64,000 nt of DNA from Bacteroidales bacterium UBA4363 (GCA_002393965.1 DGSL01000026.1:192199-256198), one strand, 5' to 3'; counted from the stretch's first letter, positions 1 through 8,204 are shown. Notes: a model not told the origin generated them from the sequence alone. Made by a program: numbers and translations.

Positions 1-305
1 ACGCTCCTGTTCTTGCTCGTGCGGATATAGGCATCGCAATGGGAGGTGTGGGATCTGATGCGGCTATTGAGGCTGCGGATGTTGTTTTGATGGACGATCA
101 GCCGTCGAAGGTGGTTGAGGCAATCTGCTTGGCACGACAGACCATTTCCACAGCTAATCAGAATATTGTCTTCGCTATCGGTGTAAAGATTCTGGTGCTT
201 ATTCTTTCTGCATTTGGTCTTTCAAATATGTTTATGGCGGTTTTTGCCGATGTTGGTGTAACCGTTATTGCCGTTCTTAATGCGTTACGATTGCTGAACA
301 AATAG
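1..305 (+). CDS. Heavy-metal P-type ATPase (Zn/Cd/Pb type), C-terminal end only
   Basis: The gene enters from outside the window; the open frame runs from base 3 to the stop at 303-305. The visible part starts in the P-domain hinge (PVLARADIGIAMGG) and continues with SDAAIEAADVVLMDD, then the last two membrane segments. These motifs are characteristic of ZntA/CadA-type exporters, which pump Zn, Cd or Pb ions out of the cytoplasm using ATP. The closing segment FADVGVTVIAVLNALR is typical of the final helix of this subfamily. Metal specificity cannot be settled because the CPC helix and N-terminal metal-binding domains are not in view. Confidence 0.9.
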   Translation, partial: APVLARADIGIAMGGVGSDAAIEAADVVLMDDQPSKVVEAICLARQTISTANQNIVFAIGVKILVLILSAFGLSNMFMAVFADVGVTVIAVLNALRLLNK

Positions 306-319
306 AAGAATAGAAAGAG

Positions 320-607
320 TTATTGGTTGAAGAGGTCTTTATTAAAAAAATTCAGGATTTCCATAACCTGCTCATAGGCTCCCCGCGCGGCAGAGTCGGG
401 ATTGATGCGTAAAGCCTCTGTATAACTATTAAGAGCTTCTTTCCAGTCTTGTAGTTTTCGATGAGCATGCCCCAACAGAAGCCAGAGATCTTCGGATTCA
501 GAGTCTGTTTGAGAAAGCTGTGTCAACTTAGAAATGATTTGACGTATTTCTTCTGGACTTGTGCTGGAATCTAATTGCTTATGTAGAATTTCAAAAGGTT
601 GTTCCAT
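320..607 (-). CDS. Small TPR-repeat protein
   Basis: This 95-residue protein contains one clear tetratricopeptide repeat (residues about 38-75: LWLLLGHAHRKLQDWKEA followed by a second helix ending in ALRINPD). TPRs bind other proteins; no catalytic residues are visible and no signal peptide is present, so it is probably cytoplasmic. It converges on the P-type ATPase end (14 bases apart) and is transcribed divergently from the DUF4271 gene. A run of nine G lies 27 bases upstream of its start codon. The specific role is unknown. Confidence 0.65.
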   Translation of the reverse strand: MEQPFEILHKQLDSSTSPEEIRQIISKLTQLSQTDSESEDLWLLLGHAHRKLQDWKEALNSYTEALRINPDSAARGAYEQVMEILNFFNKDLFNQ

Positions 608-633
608 AAAAGATAATCATCATTATTATTGCA

Positions 634-642
634 GGGGGGGGG
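634..642. repeat. G9 homopolymer tract in a divergent promoter region
   Basis: Nine consecutive G residues lie between the divergently transcribed TPR gene (start at 607) and the DUF4271 gene. Tracts of this length are prone to slipped-strand length change, which could alter promoter spacing; that effect here is inference. Confidence 0.8.
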
Positions 643-732
643 TATAAAATGTGTGCAGCATGGCTTATGCGATCTTAGAGGATAAGAAAGTGCATATTTC
701 TCACAAAGGTAAGAATGTTTAGTAGGAATCAC

Positions 733-740
733 TACCTTTG
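733..740 (+). promoter_or_regulatory. Putative -7 promoter element for the DUF4271-hemD operon
   Basis: TACCTTTG matches the Bacteroidetes TAnnTTTG -7 consensus. No clear TTTG is found 19 bases upstream, so support is partial. Transcription would start near 745. Confidence 0.35.
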
Positions 741-796
741 TGCCTTGTAATGATGGGAGGTTCAACGTAAAGGAGTCTGCTTGGGGACATGCGCTT

Positions 797-1696
797 ATGA
801 TTCTTTTGGTGCAGGAAATAATAAACAAATTAGATTCGTTAGGTGACACGATTCACCTAACGAAAGATTTAATGCCATATATAAAGACAGATACGATCTC
901 CAGGGAGATGATTCATCACCTTGATTCTGTCTCCTTATTCGATTTCTCTTTGCCTTCTTCTCCTCTTATTTCCACAGGATTCCTTGGGAAGGAAATGCCA
1001 CTCTCCGCGTCGAACAATTCCGTCATAGCAGTCCTCCTTCTTTTTGGTTTTTTCCTGTTTTTTTATTTGATCATTTCACGTGCCCGTTACATTGCGGAAG
1101 AAATAAAGCGGTTTTTTATAGATAGGGATAGAGGCTCCTTGTTTGATCAAAATGCAGGATCCGTTACGTATGTCAATTTTTGTTTCGTTACGCTTTTTGT
1201 TATCTCAGTTGGCGTGATACTTTTCAGAATTGTATATTTCGAAGCCGGATCCCAATCAATGGGACTGATAGACTCCCTTCCTGAACACATTGTACAAATT
1301 ATCGGCTGGCATCATATTTTGCCACTTGTTTTTTTGTCTCTTACGGCTTGTTACCTGATCCTTCGCTCTTTAATTCTTCGCTTTCTTAAATTTGTTTTCC
1401 TTGCGGAGGAACCACAAGCCAACCGTCTTCTTCATAACTATTTTCAGGTCCTCTATTTATTAGGGGTATTCTTCTATCCGGTCGCTGTATTGATTGTCTT
1501 TGCCCCGGCTCGTTTCTTCTATCCTCTGGAATACCTGATTTTAATCTCGATCGTCTTTGCCTTTTTGCTCATTATATACAAGATTTGCCAAATTTTTCTC
1601 AGTAGAAGTCACGCTTTTCTTTACATATTGTTGTATCTTTGCACGCTTGAATTTATGCCCGTATTGTTTCTCCTTAAGGCAGTGGGGTTTTTATAG
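797..1696 (+). CDS. DUF4271-family integral membrane protein
   Basis: A protein of about 299 residues with six hydrophobic helices in the C-terminal two thirds. The helices include a stretch around AVLLLFGFFLFFYLI and a middle loop with HHILPLVF. The family is confined to Bacteroidetes and has no assigned function. The frame is open back to a GTG at 740, but that codon lies inside a -7 promoter motif (TACCTTTG), so I prefer the ATG at 797. It sits 27 bases ahead of hemD and is probably cotranscribed with it, an arrangement I recognise from other Bacteroidales. Confidence 0.75.
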   Translation: MILLVQEIINKLDSLGDTIHLTKDLMPYIKTDTISREMIHHLDSVSLFDFSLPSSPLISTGFLGKEMPLSASNNSVIAVLLLFGFFLFFYLIISRARYIAEEIKRFFIDRDRGSLFDQNAGSVTYVNFCFVTLFVISVGVILFRIVYFEAGSQSMGLIDSLPEHIVQIIGWHHILPLVFLSLTACYLILRSLILRFLKFVFLAEEPQANRLLHNYFQVLYLLGVFFYPVAVLIVFAPARFFYPLEYLILISIVFAFLLIIYKICQIFLSRSHAFLYILLYLCTLEFMPVLFLLKAVGFL

Positions 1697-1723
1697 AATC
1701 AATTATAATTAAAGAGAAGACCA

Positions 1724-2494
1724 GTGAAAATCAAGAAAATTTTGGTTTCACAGCCGAAGCCGGCATCAGAAAAATCTCCTTATTACGATATTGAAAAGAA
1801 ATATGGAGTCAATATTGAATTTCGTCCGTTCATTAAAGTTGACCCTGTTTCATCGAAGGAGTTCCGTGCGCAGAAGGTAAACATTCTAGACCATACTGCG
1901 ATTATCTTCACTGCCAAGACGGGGATAGATCATTTTTTTCGCCTTTGCAAAGAACTTCGAATAGAAATCCCAGATTCGTTAAAATATTTTTGTATATCCG
2001 AAAAGGTTTCTCTCTACCTTCAGCACTATGTACAATATAGAAAACGAAAAGTCTTTTTTGGCACGACAGGGAAGTTCCCTTCTTTATTAGAGCATATAGA
2101 CAAGCATAAAGAAGAAAAATTCTTATTGGTTTGTACTGATGTACATAACGAGGAGAATACCCGCTTGCTTGACGAGCATGGGGTAAACTTCAAGATGGGA
2201 GTGATGTATAGAACGGTAAGCAATGATTTCAGGCCAGACGAAAAATTTGATTATGACATGCTGGTGTTTTTTTCGCCAAATGGAATCGCTTCTTTACAGA
2301 AAAATTTCCCAAATTTTGAGCAAGGAGACATTTCTATTGCTTGTTTTGGTGCTAATACTGCCAAGGCCGTCTCCGAAGCGGGGCTTCGCCTTGACTGCGA
2401 AGCTCCGACACAACAATATTCTTCTATGTCTGCTGCCATAGAAGGATATCTAAAAGAGGTGCTGAAAAAGGAGAAAGTGGCAAAGAAAAAGTAA
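1724..2494 (+). CDS. hemD: Uroporphyrinogen-III synthase
   Basis: HemD closes hydroxymethylbilane with inversion of ring D, giving uroporphyrinogen III for heme, siroheme or cobamides. The 256-residue length and two-lobed pattern (start ILVSQPKP; C-terminal FFSPNGIASLQKNFP and FGANTAKAVSEAGL) fit this weakly conserved family. The start is GTG, preceded by a purine-rich stretch AAAGAGAAG. Context (DUF4271 upstream, rnpA and yidD downstream) is the arrangement I know from Bacteroidales and raises confidence. The tail is lysine-rich. A hairpin terminator follows. Confidence 0.82.
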   Translation: MKIKKILVSQPKPASEKSPYYDIEKKYGVNIEFRPFIKVDPVSSKEFRAQKVNILDHTAIIFTAKTGIDHFFRLCKELRIEIPDSLKYFCISEKVSLYLQHYVQYRKRKVFFGTTGKFPSLLEHIDKHKEEKFLLVCTDVHNEENTRLLDEHGVNFKMGVMYRTVSNDFRPDEKFDYDMLVFFSPNGIASLQKNFPNFEQGDISIACFGANTAKAVSEAGLRLDCEAPTQQYSSMSAAIEGYLKEVLKKEKVAKKK

Positions 2495-2511
2495 GAGGTT
2501 CTTTGCAGCAG

Positions 2512-2546
2512 AGGCAAAAGTTTTACGAGCTTTTGTCTGTTTTTTA
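2512..2546 (+). terminator. Rho-independent terminator after hemD
   Basis: AGGCAAAAG (2512-2520) pairs with CTTTTGTCT (2530-2538) around a 9-base loop, with one G-U pair, followed by a T-rich run. Confidence 0.75.
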
Positions 2547-2593
2547 GTTTTTTCTTTTGATTCTCAAAGCGCCCCGATAGATAAAGGAGCAGA

Positions 2594-3079
2594 ATGACAA
2601 AAAGGGTCAATACATTTCCGAAGAAGGAACATCTGAGAGGAGATGTTCGTATTTCTTCTGTTATGCGAACGGGAAAGGCCTTTCTTGTATATCCGATAAA
2701 AGTTGTTTATTCTCCAGATGTCGAAGACGAACGACATGCTCATTGCCAAATCACGAAGATTCCTCCGGTTCGATTAATGGTTGCGGCCCCCAAACGACGC
2801 TTGCGTCATGCCGTAGATCGTAATTTGGTCAAGAGACGTTTGCGAGAAGCGTATAGAACAGCCAAACAACCTCTTTTTGAGAAATTGCTGCAGAATAATA
2901 TGCGCTTGCTTCTTATTTTTCGTTTTGTGGCAAATGAACCTCAGGATTTTGTTTCGATCTCTAAAAGCGTCTCAAAAGCGTTGGCTCGACTTATCCAAAT
3001 CGTTGACACACAAGAATTTCGCGAAAATATGCGGGCATCTCAGATGCGCATGTTAGGCAGCAAAGAGTCTCAGGGCTAA
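2594..3079 (+). CDS. rnpA: Ribonuclease P protein component
   Basis: This is the small basic protein subunit that helps the RNase P ribozyme bind and cleave pre-tRNA 5' leaders. The conserved RNR region is clear (VDRNLVKRRLREAYR, about residues 74-88), preceded by the beta-strand segment RLMVAAPKRR. At 161 residues it is longer than the usual 110-135, with extra residues before the core strand and at the C-terminus. AAAGGAG lies just upstream of the ATG. yidD follows after 38 bases, as in many bacteria. Confidence 0.95.
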   Translation: MTKRVNTFPKKEHLRGDVRISSVMRTGKAFLVYPIKVVYSPDVEDERHAHCQITKIPPVRLMVAAPKRRLRHAVDRNLVKRRLREAYRTAKQPLFEKLLQNNMRLLLIFRFVANEPQDFVSISKSVSKALARLIQIVDTQEFRENMRASQMRMLGSKESQG

Positions 3080-3117
3080 TGCTTGTTTTCCCATTTTCTT
3101 AAAGACTCCAAAAATCC

Positions 3118-3381
3118 ATGAATAGATTCAAATGTCTTCTTTCTCGTGTCTTTCTAAGTTTGAAATTCATGATTTCTTGGATCATTCTCCTTCCCATTTA
3201 CTTTTACAGGCGATGCGTGTCCCCGCTTCTTCCTTCTTCGTGCCGCTTCACTCCTACTTGCTCTGCCTATGCGGTAGAAGCCATTAAGAAACACGGACCA
3301 TTCAAAGGCCTTGTCTTGACAATTTGGAGAATACTTCGTTGCAATCCGTGGGGAGGATCAGGGTACGACCCCGTACCCTGA
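3118..3381 (+). CDS. yidD: YidD membrane-protein insertion efficiency factor
   Basis: An 87-residue protein with an N-terminal hydrophobic, amphipathic segment and the family core ([19 protein letters not shown], then [15 protein letters not shown]). The conserved cysteines of the CxFxPTCS motif are present. YidD assists YidC-dependent membrane insertion and is usually next to rnpA, as here. The last codons are part of a terminator hairpin, so coding and termination signals overlap. Confidence 0.94.
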   Translation: MNRFKCLLSRVFLSLKFMISWIILLPIYFYRRCVSPLLPSSCRFTPTCSAYAVEAIKKHGPFKGLVLTIWRILRCNPWGGSGYDPVP

Positions 3382-3382
3382 T
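3357..3382 (+). terminator. Hairpin overlapping the end of yidD
   Basis: ATCAGGGTACG (3357-3367) and CGTACCCTGAT (3372-3382) form a perfect 11-bp stem with an ACCC loop. The stem includes the yidD stop codon. Only a short T-poor tail follows, so termination strength is uncertain. Confidence 0.6.
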
Positions 3383-3778
3383 TGCTTTGTGCATACAAAC
3401 GCCTATCAGTCACAGGATAACTTTTTCACTACTCATTTTGACCAATAGGCCAGCTTTTGTGTTCGCCTATATACGCGCATTTCCACTGTAGAGACGTTTT
3501 ATGAAACGTATCTACGACAATAACACAAACGCCCCATCGATTTATTCCATCGGTTTTATCATCTGTTCGATGGTTATTCTTTTTTCTTGTTTGTTTTGCT
3601 GAAGACAAATATAATGAAAAATGAATATTTAAGCGTGAAAAATGAGAATGGCGCTTCGCTTGCTTCGTGTACGTTTGGCAAGTCGGGGCTTTGATGAGTA
3701 CGTAAGAAACCGAGAGCGGTAAGGTCATCAATAATATTGGGGTTTCCCGAGTACGGATGAAGAAAAATTACTTTTTAA
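3383..3778. other. Gene-free spacer with hairpins, yidD to rpmH promoter
   Basis: No convincing gene is seen here. A 12-bp imperfect hairpin (3488-3499 pairing with 3504-3515, one mismatch, loop TATG) is followed by a CCATCG...CGATGG pair and a T-rich stretch near 3575-3600. These could be parts of a small RNA or a second terminator, but no matching promoter was found upstream. A 100-residue open frame on the minus strand (3429-3731) has a composition unlike a protein. Confidence 0.3.
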
Positions 3779-3810
3779 TTTGTTGGTTAAGAAATTATAT
3801 CTAATTTTGC
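3779..3810 (+). promoter_or_regulatory. Promoter for rpmH (Bacteroidetes consensus)
   Basis: TTTG (3779-3782) is separated by exactly 19 bases from TAATTTTG (3802-3809), an exact match to the Bacteroidetes -33/-7 pattern. Transcription should begin near 3815, leaving a leader of about 140 bases before rpmH. The leader contains the dyad ACGATC...GATCGT near 3878-3896. Confidence 0.75.
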
Positions 3811-3954
3811 AACCCCGTAAATCAAACATAGGAAGGCTTAGCAAAATTCGTTTTTCTAAGTAAAAGGAGGAATTCAGACGATCATGATCGGATCGTTGTT
3901 GGTTTTAATGGTTTACGGAAGTTAACCCCAAAAAGAAAAGAAAAAACATAACCG

Positions 3955-4110
3955 ATGAAACAGACATTCCAGCCACACAACAGAAAGAGAGTTAACAAAC
4001 ACGGATTCCGTGAAAGAATGAGTTCAAAAAACGGACGTCGCGTCTTGGCATCTCGTCGAGCAAAAGGACGTTTTAAATTGACAGTTTCTGACGAGCAGCA
4101 CGGTAAATAG
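3955..4110 (+). CDS. rpmH: 50S ribosomal protein L34
   Basis: This short gene of 51 codons starts [18 protein letters not shown] and continues with [17 protein letters not shown], the standard L34 sequence; the highly basic composition fits an rRNA-binding protein. It has its own consensus promoter (3779-3810) and a strong terminator (4174-4210), so it is transcribed as a single-gene unit. In most bacteria rpmH lies immediately upstream of rnpA; here it lies downstream of yidD, separated by 573 bases. Confidence 0.97.
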   Translation: MKQTFQPHNRKRVNKHGFRERMSSKNGRRVLASRRAKGRFKLTVSDEQHGK

Positions 4111-4173
4111 TGATGCTTTGAAGCCTTCCTTCTGTTTTGACAGAAAGAAGCTTATTGAGTTCGATAATAAGAC

Positions 4174-4210
4174 AAAAAGGGGTGACGCTATGTTAGTGTT
4201 ACCCTTTTTT
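4174..4210 (+). terminator. Strong terminator after rpmH
   Basis: A long stem (AAAAAGGGGTGACGCTA with TAGTGTTACCCTTTTT, one bulge and wobble pairs) with a TGT loop runs directly into a T tract. It lies about 64 bases after the rpmH stop codon. Confidence 0.85.
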
Positions 4211-4211
4211 A

Positions 4212-4219
4212 TATCTTTG
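4212..4219 (+). promoter_or_regulatory. Putative -7 element for the PASTA-rluD pair
   Basis: TATCTTTG directly follows the rpmH terminator. The -33 box is not clear. A start near 4225 would give a leader of about 20 bases and supports the ATG at 4244. Confidence 0.4.
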
Positions 4220-4243
4220 GTAGGACAAAAAGGGATTCGAAAA

Positions 4244-4948
4244 ATGAATAGCAAAACAAAACAATTTTTTCAGTTTGTTTTCAGCAGGGGATTTCTGAAG
4301 CAAATAGGGTTAATGTTGGTCGTTTTATTTATCCTGATTTTTTTGACCTTTATGTTTATCCGTTTCTATACCAATCATGGGGAGGCGGTTGAGGTTCCGG
4401 CGCTCAAGGGTTTAACTATGGAAGAAGCAGGACTTCTTCTTTCTCATCACAATTTGCAATATGAAATCATTGATTCTGTATATGATGCAAAAGCTGTCCG
4501 AGGATCTATAATTGAGCAAGTTCCTGCTGCAGGAGAATTCGTCAAGTCGGGACGTTCTATCTATATTACTATCAACACTGTTAACAAACCTCTTATCGTT
4601 TTACCTGATGTCAAGGACCTTTCTATGCGAAATGCGAGAGCCTTGCTCGAGTCCCAGGGTTTAAAAGTAATAGGTATCGAGCAGCAACCAGGCGAACAAA
4701 ATGATCTCGCCCTTTATGCCAAGACAGTCTCTGGGCATCAATTGGTAGCGGGAGAGCGTATTGCAATTGAGTCTTCTGTTATTCTTGTGGTTAGTCATAA
4801 CAGTGACTTATCTCTGGTTCCAGACACTTTTTCGAACACGAGCGCAAATGATATCATTAGTGAAGGCCTACAGGAAGAGAATGGCGAAATCCCATCTTCA
4901 TCGTCCAAACGGACAAGAAAATCTGGCGATATAGAAGATTTTTTTTGA
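4244..4948 (+). CDS. Membrane-anchored PASTA-domain protein
   Basis: A 234-residue protein with a short cytoplasmic N-terminus, one membrane helix (about residues 18-40, IGLMLVVLFILIFLTFMF) and two or three extracytoplasmic PASTA repeats (VPALKGLTMEEAGLLLSHH; LPDVKDLSMRNARALLESQG). PASTA domains bind peptidoglycan or beta-lactams; in Bacteroidetes such proteins stand alone rather than fused to a kinase or PBP. The frame opens earlier, at 4118, but that start would precede the rpmH terminator, so the ATG at 4244 is preferred. The C-terminal tail is charged. It overlaps the possible TTG start of rluD. Confidence 0.85.
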   Translation: MNSKTKQFFQFVFSRGFLKQIGLMLVVLFILIFLTFMFIRFYTNHGEAVEVPALKGLTMEEAGLLLSHHNLQYEIIDSVYDAKAVRGSIIEQVPAAGEFVKSGRSIYITINTVNKPLIVLPDVKDLSMRNARALLESQGLKVIGIEQQPGEQNDLALYAKTVSGHQLVAGERIAIESSVILVVSHNSDLSLVPDTFSNTSANDIISEGLQEENGEIPSSSSKRTRKSGDIEDFF

Positions 4949-4971
4949 CCCTTTATTCAAATAAAACAAAA

Positions 4972-6060
4972 ATGACGGAGACGCCTGATGTTTCAAGGAA
5001 TGATACTTTTTTTGAGGAAGAAGAGTCTGAAATCGAATCTTTTTCCGAAGAAAAATATGAACACTTCCATTTTTCGGTTGACAAAGGAGCTAAGTCGGTT
5101 CGTATAGACAAATATCTGGTCAACTGCATGGCGGAGATCTCGCGTAATCGTATCCAATCTGCTGCGGATGCAGGTTCTATTTTGGTTAATGGTTCTCCAG
5201 TCAAATCTAATTATAAGATTAAACCATTGGATGAAATATCTATCTGTCTGTCTTATCCGCCTAGTAATTATGAAATAGTACCGCAGGATATTCCTATCAA
5301 AATCGTCTATGAAGACGATCAACTTCTAGTAGTGGACAAGCAACCAGGGTTAGTGGTTCATCCTGGTTTCGGAAATTTCGAGGGGACTCTTCTGAATGCT
5401 ATTGCCTATCATCTGAAAGACAATCCTAACTTCGATGTCAACGACCCGAACCTTGGTCTCGTACACCGAATCGACAAAGATACATCTGGTCTGCTTCTGG
5501 TCGCTAAAACGGCGGAAGCAAAGAGTAAACTGGCGAAACAATTTTACGAAAAAACCACTCATCGCCGATATCAGACCCTCTTATGGGGCAATATTCCAGA
5601 GGAGACGGGAACAGTAACCGGAAATATTGCCAGAGATATTCGTGATAGATTACGTATGGCTGTATATCCGGCTGGTGGAGAGATCGGAAAATCTGCGGTG
5701 ACCCATTATCGTGTCCTTGAGCGATTTGGTTATGTAACACTCGTAGAATGCCGCTTAGAGACCGGACGGACTCACCAGATCAGAGTTCATATGGCACACA
5801 TTGGACATCCGGTATTCTGTGACGAAAGATATGGAGGAGATGAAATACTTTGGGGGGAGAGAACATCTAAATACAAGTCTTTCATTCATAATTGTTTTTC
5901 TCTTTGTCCTCGTCAGGCATTACATGCAAAGGAACTGGGTTTCGTACATCCAACAACGGGGATATTTATGAAGTTCGATAGCTCTTTGCCAACTGACATG
6001 CAGGCTCTTATTGAGAAGTGGCGTATTTACTCAGAGGCTCGTCCTTCTTTCCATGGATAA
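4972..6060 (+). CDS. rluD: Large-subunit rRNA pseudouridine synthase, RluA/RluD family
   Basis: The protein converts uridines of 23S rRNA to pseudouridine. It has an acidic N-terminal extension, an S4 RNA-binding domain (about residues 40-95, RIDKYLVNCMAEISRNRIQS) and the catalytic domain with the signature HRIDKDTSGLLLVAK holding the catalytic Asp; RTHQIRVHMAHIGHPV follows. A TTG at 4945 overlaps the preceding stop codon, but the ATG at 4972 is the better start, giving 362 residues. A copy of the 80-bp repeat begins two bases after its stop codon. Confidence 0.93.
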   Translation: MTETPDVSRNDTFFEEEESEIESFSEEKYEHFHFSVDKGAKSVRIDKYLVNCMAEISRNRIQSAADAGSILVNGSPVKSNYKIKPLDEISICLSYPPSNYEIVPQDIPIKIVYEDDQLLVVDKQPGLVVHPGFGNFEGTLLNAIAYHLKDNPNFDVNDPNLGLVHRIDKDTSGLLLVAKTAEAKSKLAKQFYEKTTHRRYQTLLWGNIPEETGTVTGNIARDIRDRLRMAVYPAGGEIGKSAVTHYRVLERFGYVTLVECRLETGRTHQIRVHMAHIGHPVFCDERYGGDEILWGERTSKYKSFIHNCFSLCPRQALHAKELGFVHPTTGIFMKFDSSLPTDMQALIEKWRIYSEARPSFHG

Positions 6061-6062
6061 AG

Positions 6063-6142
6063 AACCTTTTTGTTAAGCCAGATGAGCAAAGTCAAACTTG
6101 TTTGAACTTTGCCATGGCGAAAAAAGGACTAATGAAATTGAA
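6063..6142 (+). repeat. 80-bp nested palindromic repeat, copy 1
   Basis: Copy 1 starts AACCTTTTTGTTAAGCCAG, contains an inner dyad (GCAAAGTCAAAC against GTTTGAACTTTGC), then CCATGGCG and a second AAAAGG arm. It lies two bases after the rluD stop. Unlike the other copies no same-strand gene follows; its ATG (6114) opens a 25-residue frame ending at 6191. Other copies are at 8205, 59251, 63102 and 63181. Confidence 0.9.
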
Positions 6143-6355
6143 GGGAAAACATCGACAATTAAGTTCGAGGGAAATTGTCGAGTCGCTGTAATAGGGAAAG
6201 TCTAATGTTCCATGCGAAGTTTATGAATGAGGAAATTTCGAAGGGACAGGTATTCGGAGTATGGACATAGCAGAAAATGTTATGAGGTCGCTTTTGGCTG
6301 TGTTAGAATACAGACGAGAAAAGACAGACGTACTTCTTCTTCCGAAATTTAAAAA
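6143..6355. other. Spacer between repeat copy 1 and the fkpA-like terminator
   Basis: No gene is seen. CGACAATT (6153-6160) can pair with AATTGTCG (6173-6180), but no T tract follows. Confidence 0.4.
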
Positions 6356-6391
6356 AAAGCGAAATATCTTTTGAGGAAGATATTTCGCTTT
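6356..6391. terminator. Terminator at the end of the isomerase pair
   Basis: A perfect 15-bp stem (AAAGCGAAATATCTT with AAGATATTTCGCTTT, six-base loop) lies 20 bases beyond the stop of the minus-strand isomerase. It is flanked by A-rich and T-rich sequence and could act in both directions. Confidence 0.85.
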
Positions 6392-6410
6392 AAATGAAGA
6401 AGTCGTTAAT

Positions 6411-7280
6411 TTATTTGCTTTTTATTTCAAGCAGTTCGATGTCGAAAATAAGAGGAGAAAATGGTGGTATGACAAATTGACCATCAGGACTTTGTATTCC
6501 CTGTTCGCCGTATCCTAATTGATAGGGAACGTATAGTTTCCATTTAGAACCTACTGGCATGATTGTTAGAGCCTCTTTCCATCCTTTAATTAAATTCCCT
6601 ACTTGAAAAGTGGCAGGACCATTCCCGTGTTGAGTATTGCTGTCTATTATAGTGCCATCTGGCAAGGTCAAGGTATAATTGCAAGATACAATATCCTTCT
6701 CCGTGGCGTGGGTTTTACCATTCCCGGCTTTGATTACCTCATATTGTAAGCCGCTGCTTGTCGTAATTATCCCTTTTTTCTTTCCATTTTGAGACATAAA
6801 TGCCTCCGCGCTTTTCTTGTTTTGTCCGTATTGTTTGATGATTTGAGAGGACTGCGCTTTCTGGAATTGCTCTCGAAGGTAGCTATCTGCATCTTCAGCA
6901 GTGATCAATACGTCCTTCTGGTCAACCGCTTGTTTTAGTGCAGCAACGACAAGTTCTTTGTCAATTGGCAATACACTGCTATCTTTTTCAGCTTGAGCGA
7001 TGGAGGCAGCAACCTGTAATCCGATCATATAGAAGCGAAGCGAAGAGTCATTCTTTTGATCTAATCCCGCCTGCAAGCCTGCCATAAACGCATTGTAATT
7101 TTCTCCTTTTGTCTCTTTCTCCAGCGCTTTAGAGACATTTTGCCCTTCCATGACACCGTAGGCATAACTAATAGAGTCTTTCTGAGTTTTGAGTTCGTTA
7201 ACCGGTTTGTTGCAGGAGCAGAAAACAAAGCCTCCGATAAAGAGACTTAAAAGGACTTTTGTCATTGTTTTATTCATCAC
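6411..7280 (-). CDS. FKBP-type peptidyl-prolyl isomerase, lipoprotein
   Basis: The protein isomerises X-Pro bonds and assists folding outside the cytoplasm. The N-terminus has a lipoprotein signal with lipobox FCSC (Cys about residue 23), so it is probably anchored in a membrane facing the periplasm. An FkpA-like N-terminal dimerisation region (SYAYGVMEGQNV) is followed by the FKBP domain from about residue 175 (SGLQYEVIKAGNGK ... YQLGYGEQG ... PLIFDIELLEI). It lies 12 bases from a paralogue of the same type on the same strand, so the two are probably one operon and a tandem duplication. Confidence 0.9.
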   Translation of the reverse strand: MMNKTMTKVLLSLFIGGFVFCSCNKPVNELKTQKDSISYAYGVMEGQNVSKALEKETKGENYNAFMAGLQAGLDQKNDSSLRFYMIGLQVAASIAQAEKDSSVLPIDKELVVAALKQAVDQKDVLITAEDADSYLREQFQKAQSSQIIKQYGQNKKSAEAFMSQNGKKKGIITTSSGLQYEVIKAGNGKTHATEKDIVSCNYTLTLPDGTIIDSNTQHGNGPATFQVGNLIKGWKEALTIMPVGSKWKLYVPYQLGYGEQGIQSPDGQFVIPPFSPLIFDIELLEIKSK

Positions 7281-7292
7281 TTTTTTATTAAT

Positions 7293-7988
7293 TTATTTTA
7301 CTTCCAATAATTCCACATCAAAGATGAGGGTTGAGTACGGAGGTATTAGACCTGCCGGTTGGCTACCATATCCAAGTTCTGAAGGAATATACAAGCGGTA
7401 TTTGGACCCGGCAGACATCAATTGCAACCCTTCTGTCCATCCCGGAATGACACGATCGAGACGAAATTCAAGGGGTTCGTTTCGGGCATAGGAACTATCA
7501 AAGACTTTGTCGTCTATCAGACGCCCCTCATAGTTAACTTTCACGGTAGAAGTTTTGGTTGGTTTTACTCCCGAACCTTCTTTCAGTATTTCGTATTGTA
7601 ATCCAGATGCTGTTGTCGTAATGCCAGGTCTTTTCTTGTTTTCTTCTAGGTACGCCTTGTTTTTCGCAATCTGTTCAGCTGTTTTCTTTTGTATTTGCAT
7701 AGTCATGAATGTATTGACGATACTGTCTGCCATTTCTTTTGACATATGTTGTGTTTCGCGCTTTAATGTAGTGGATAGTCCTTGTGAGATAAGGTCTGCA
7801 TTCTGTTGTTGACCTAATGTCTCGTCCAATTGACGGCGCAAATCATAACCAACCATCACGCCTATAGCATAATTAACGGAATCGGACTGATTTGAAAGAG
7901 AGACCTCTTTTGGCGATTCTCTTTTTGCGGCAGAAATATCGACTGCTAATGTCAGGAGAATCAAGGCGGCAATAAGAATTTTCTTCAT
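7293..7988 (-). CDS. FKBP-type peptidyl-prolyl isomerase, exported
   Basis: At 231 residues this is the shorter paralogue and the first gene of the pair. It has a cleavable signal peptide (MKKILIAALILLTLAVDISA), the N-terminal helical dimer region (VNYAIGVMVGYDLRRQ) and a C-terminal FKBP domain (SGLQYEILKEGSGVKP ... ELGYGSQPAG ... STLIFDVELLEV). No lipobox is seen, so it is probably a soluble periplasmic folding helper. A near-consensus -7 element (TATCTTCG on the minus strand near 8056) may be its promoter. Confidence 0.9.
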   Translation of the reverse strand: MKKILIAALILLTLAVDISAAKRESPKEVSLSNQSDSVNYAIGVMVGYDLRRQLDETLGQQQNADLISQGLSTTLKRETQHMSKEMADSIVNTFMTMQIQKKTAEQIAKNKAYLEENKKRPGITTTASGLQYEILKEGSGVKPTKTSTVKVNYEGRLIDDKVFDSSYARNEPLEFRLDRVIPGWTEGLQLMSAGSKYRLYIPSELGYGSQPAGLIPPYSTLIFDVELLEVK

Positions 7989-8156
7989 TTTATCAAATGA
8001 TTTTCGGTTTTATAGTTCTTAAAAATACGGCACAATCAAACAGAGAAGTATTGCGAAGATACGTATAAATCGTAGGATAGAGAATGACAAAACATTTTTT
8101 TTAAATCTAATAGCCTTTTTAGTGTTTTTTAGTGTTTTAAAACCGCTTGTTTTTAG

Positions 8157-8165
8157 TATTTTTGC
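8157..8165 (+). promoter_or_regulatory. Putative -7 element for purH
   Basis: TATTTTTGC fits TAnnTTTG; the -33 box is degenerate. Transcription from here would place repeat copy 2 entirely in the purH leader. Confidence 0.45.
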
Positions 8166-8204
8166 AACCTACTATAATAATTTTCTGAAAGAAAGACGAA
8201 ATAG

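Noticed and set aside
3429..3731. A 100-residue minus-strand frame in the yidD-rpmH spacer
   Set aside because: Unusual composition, no family resemblance, no promoter; the region has hairpins instead.
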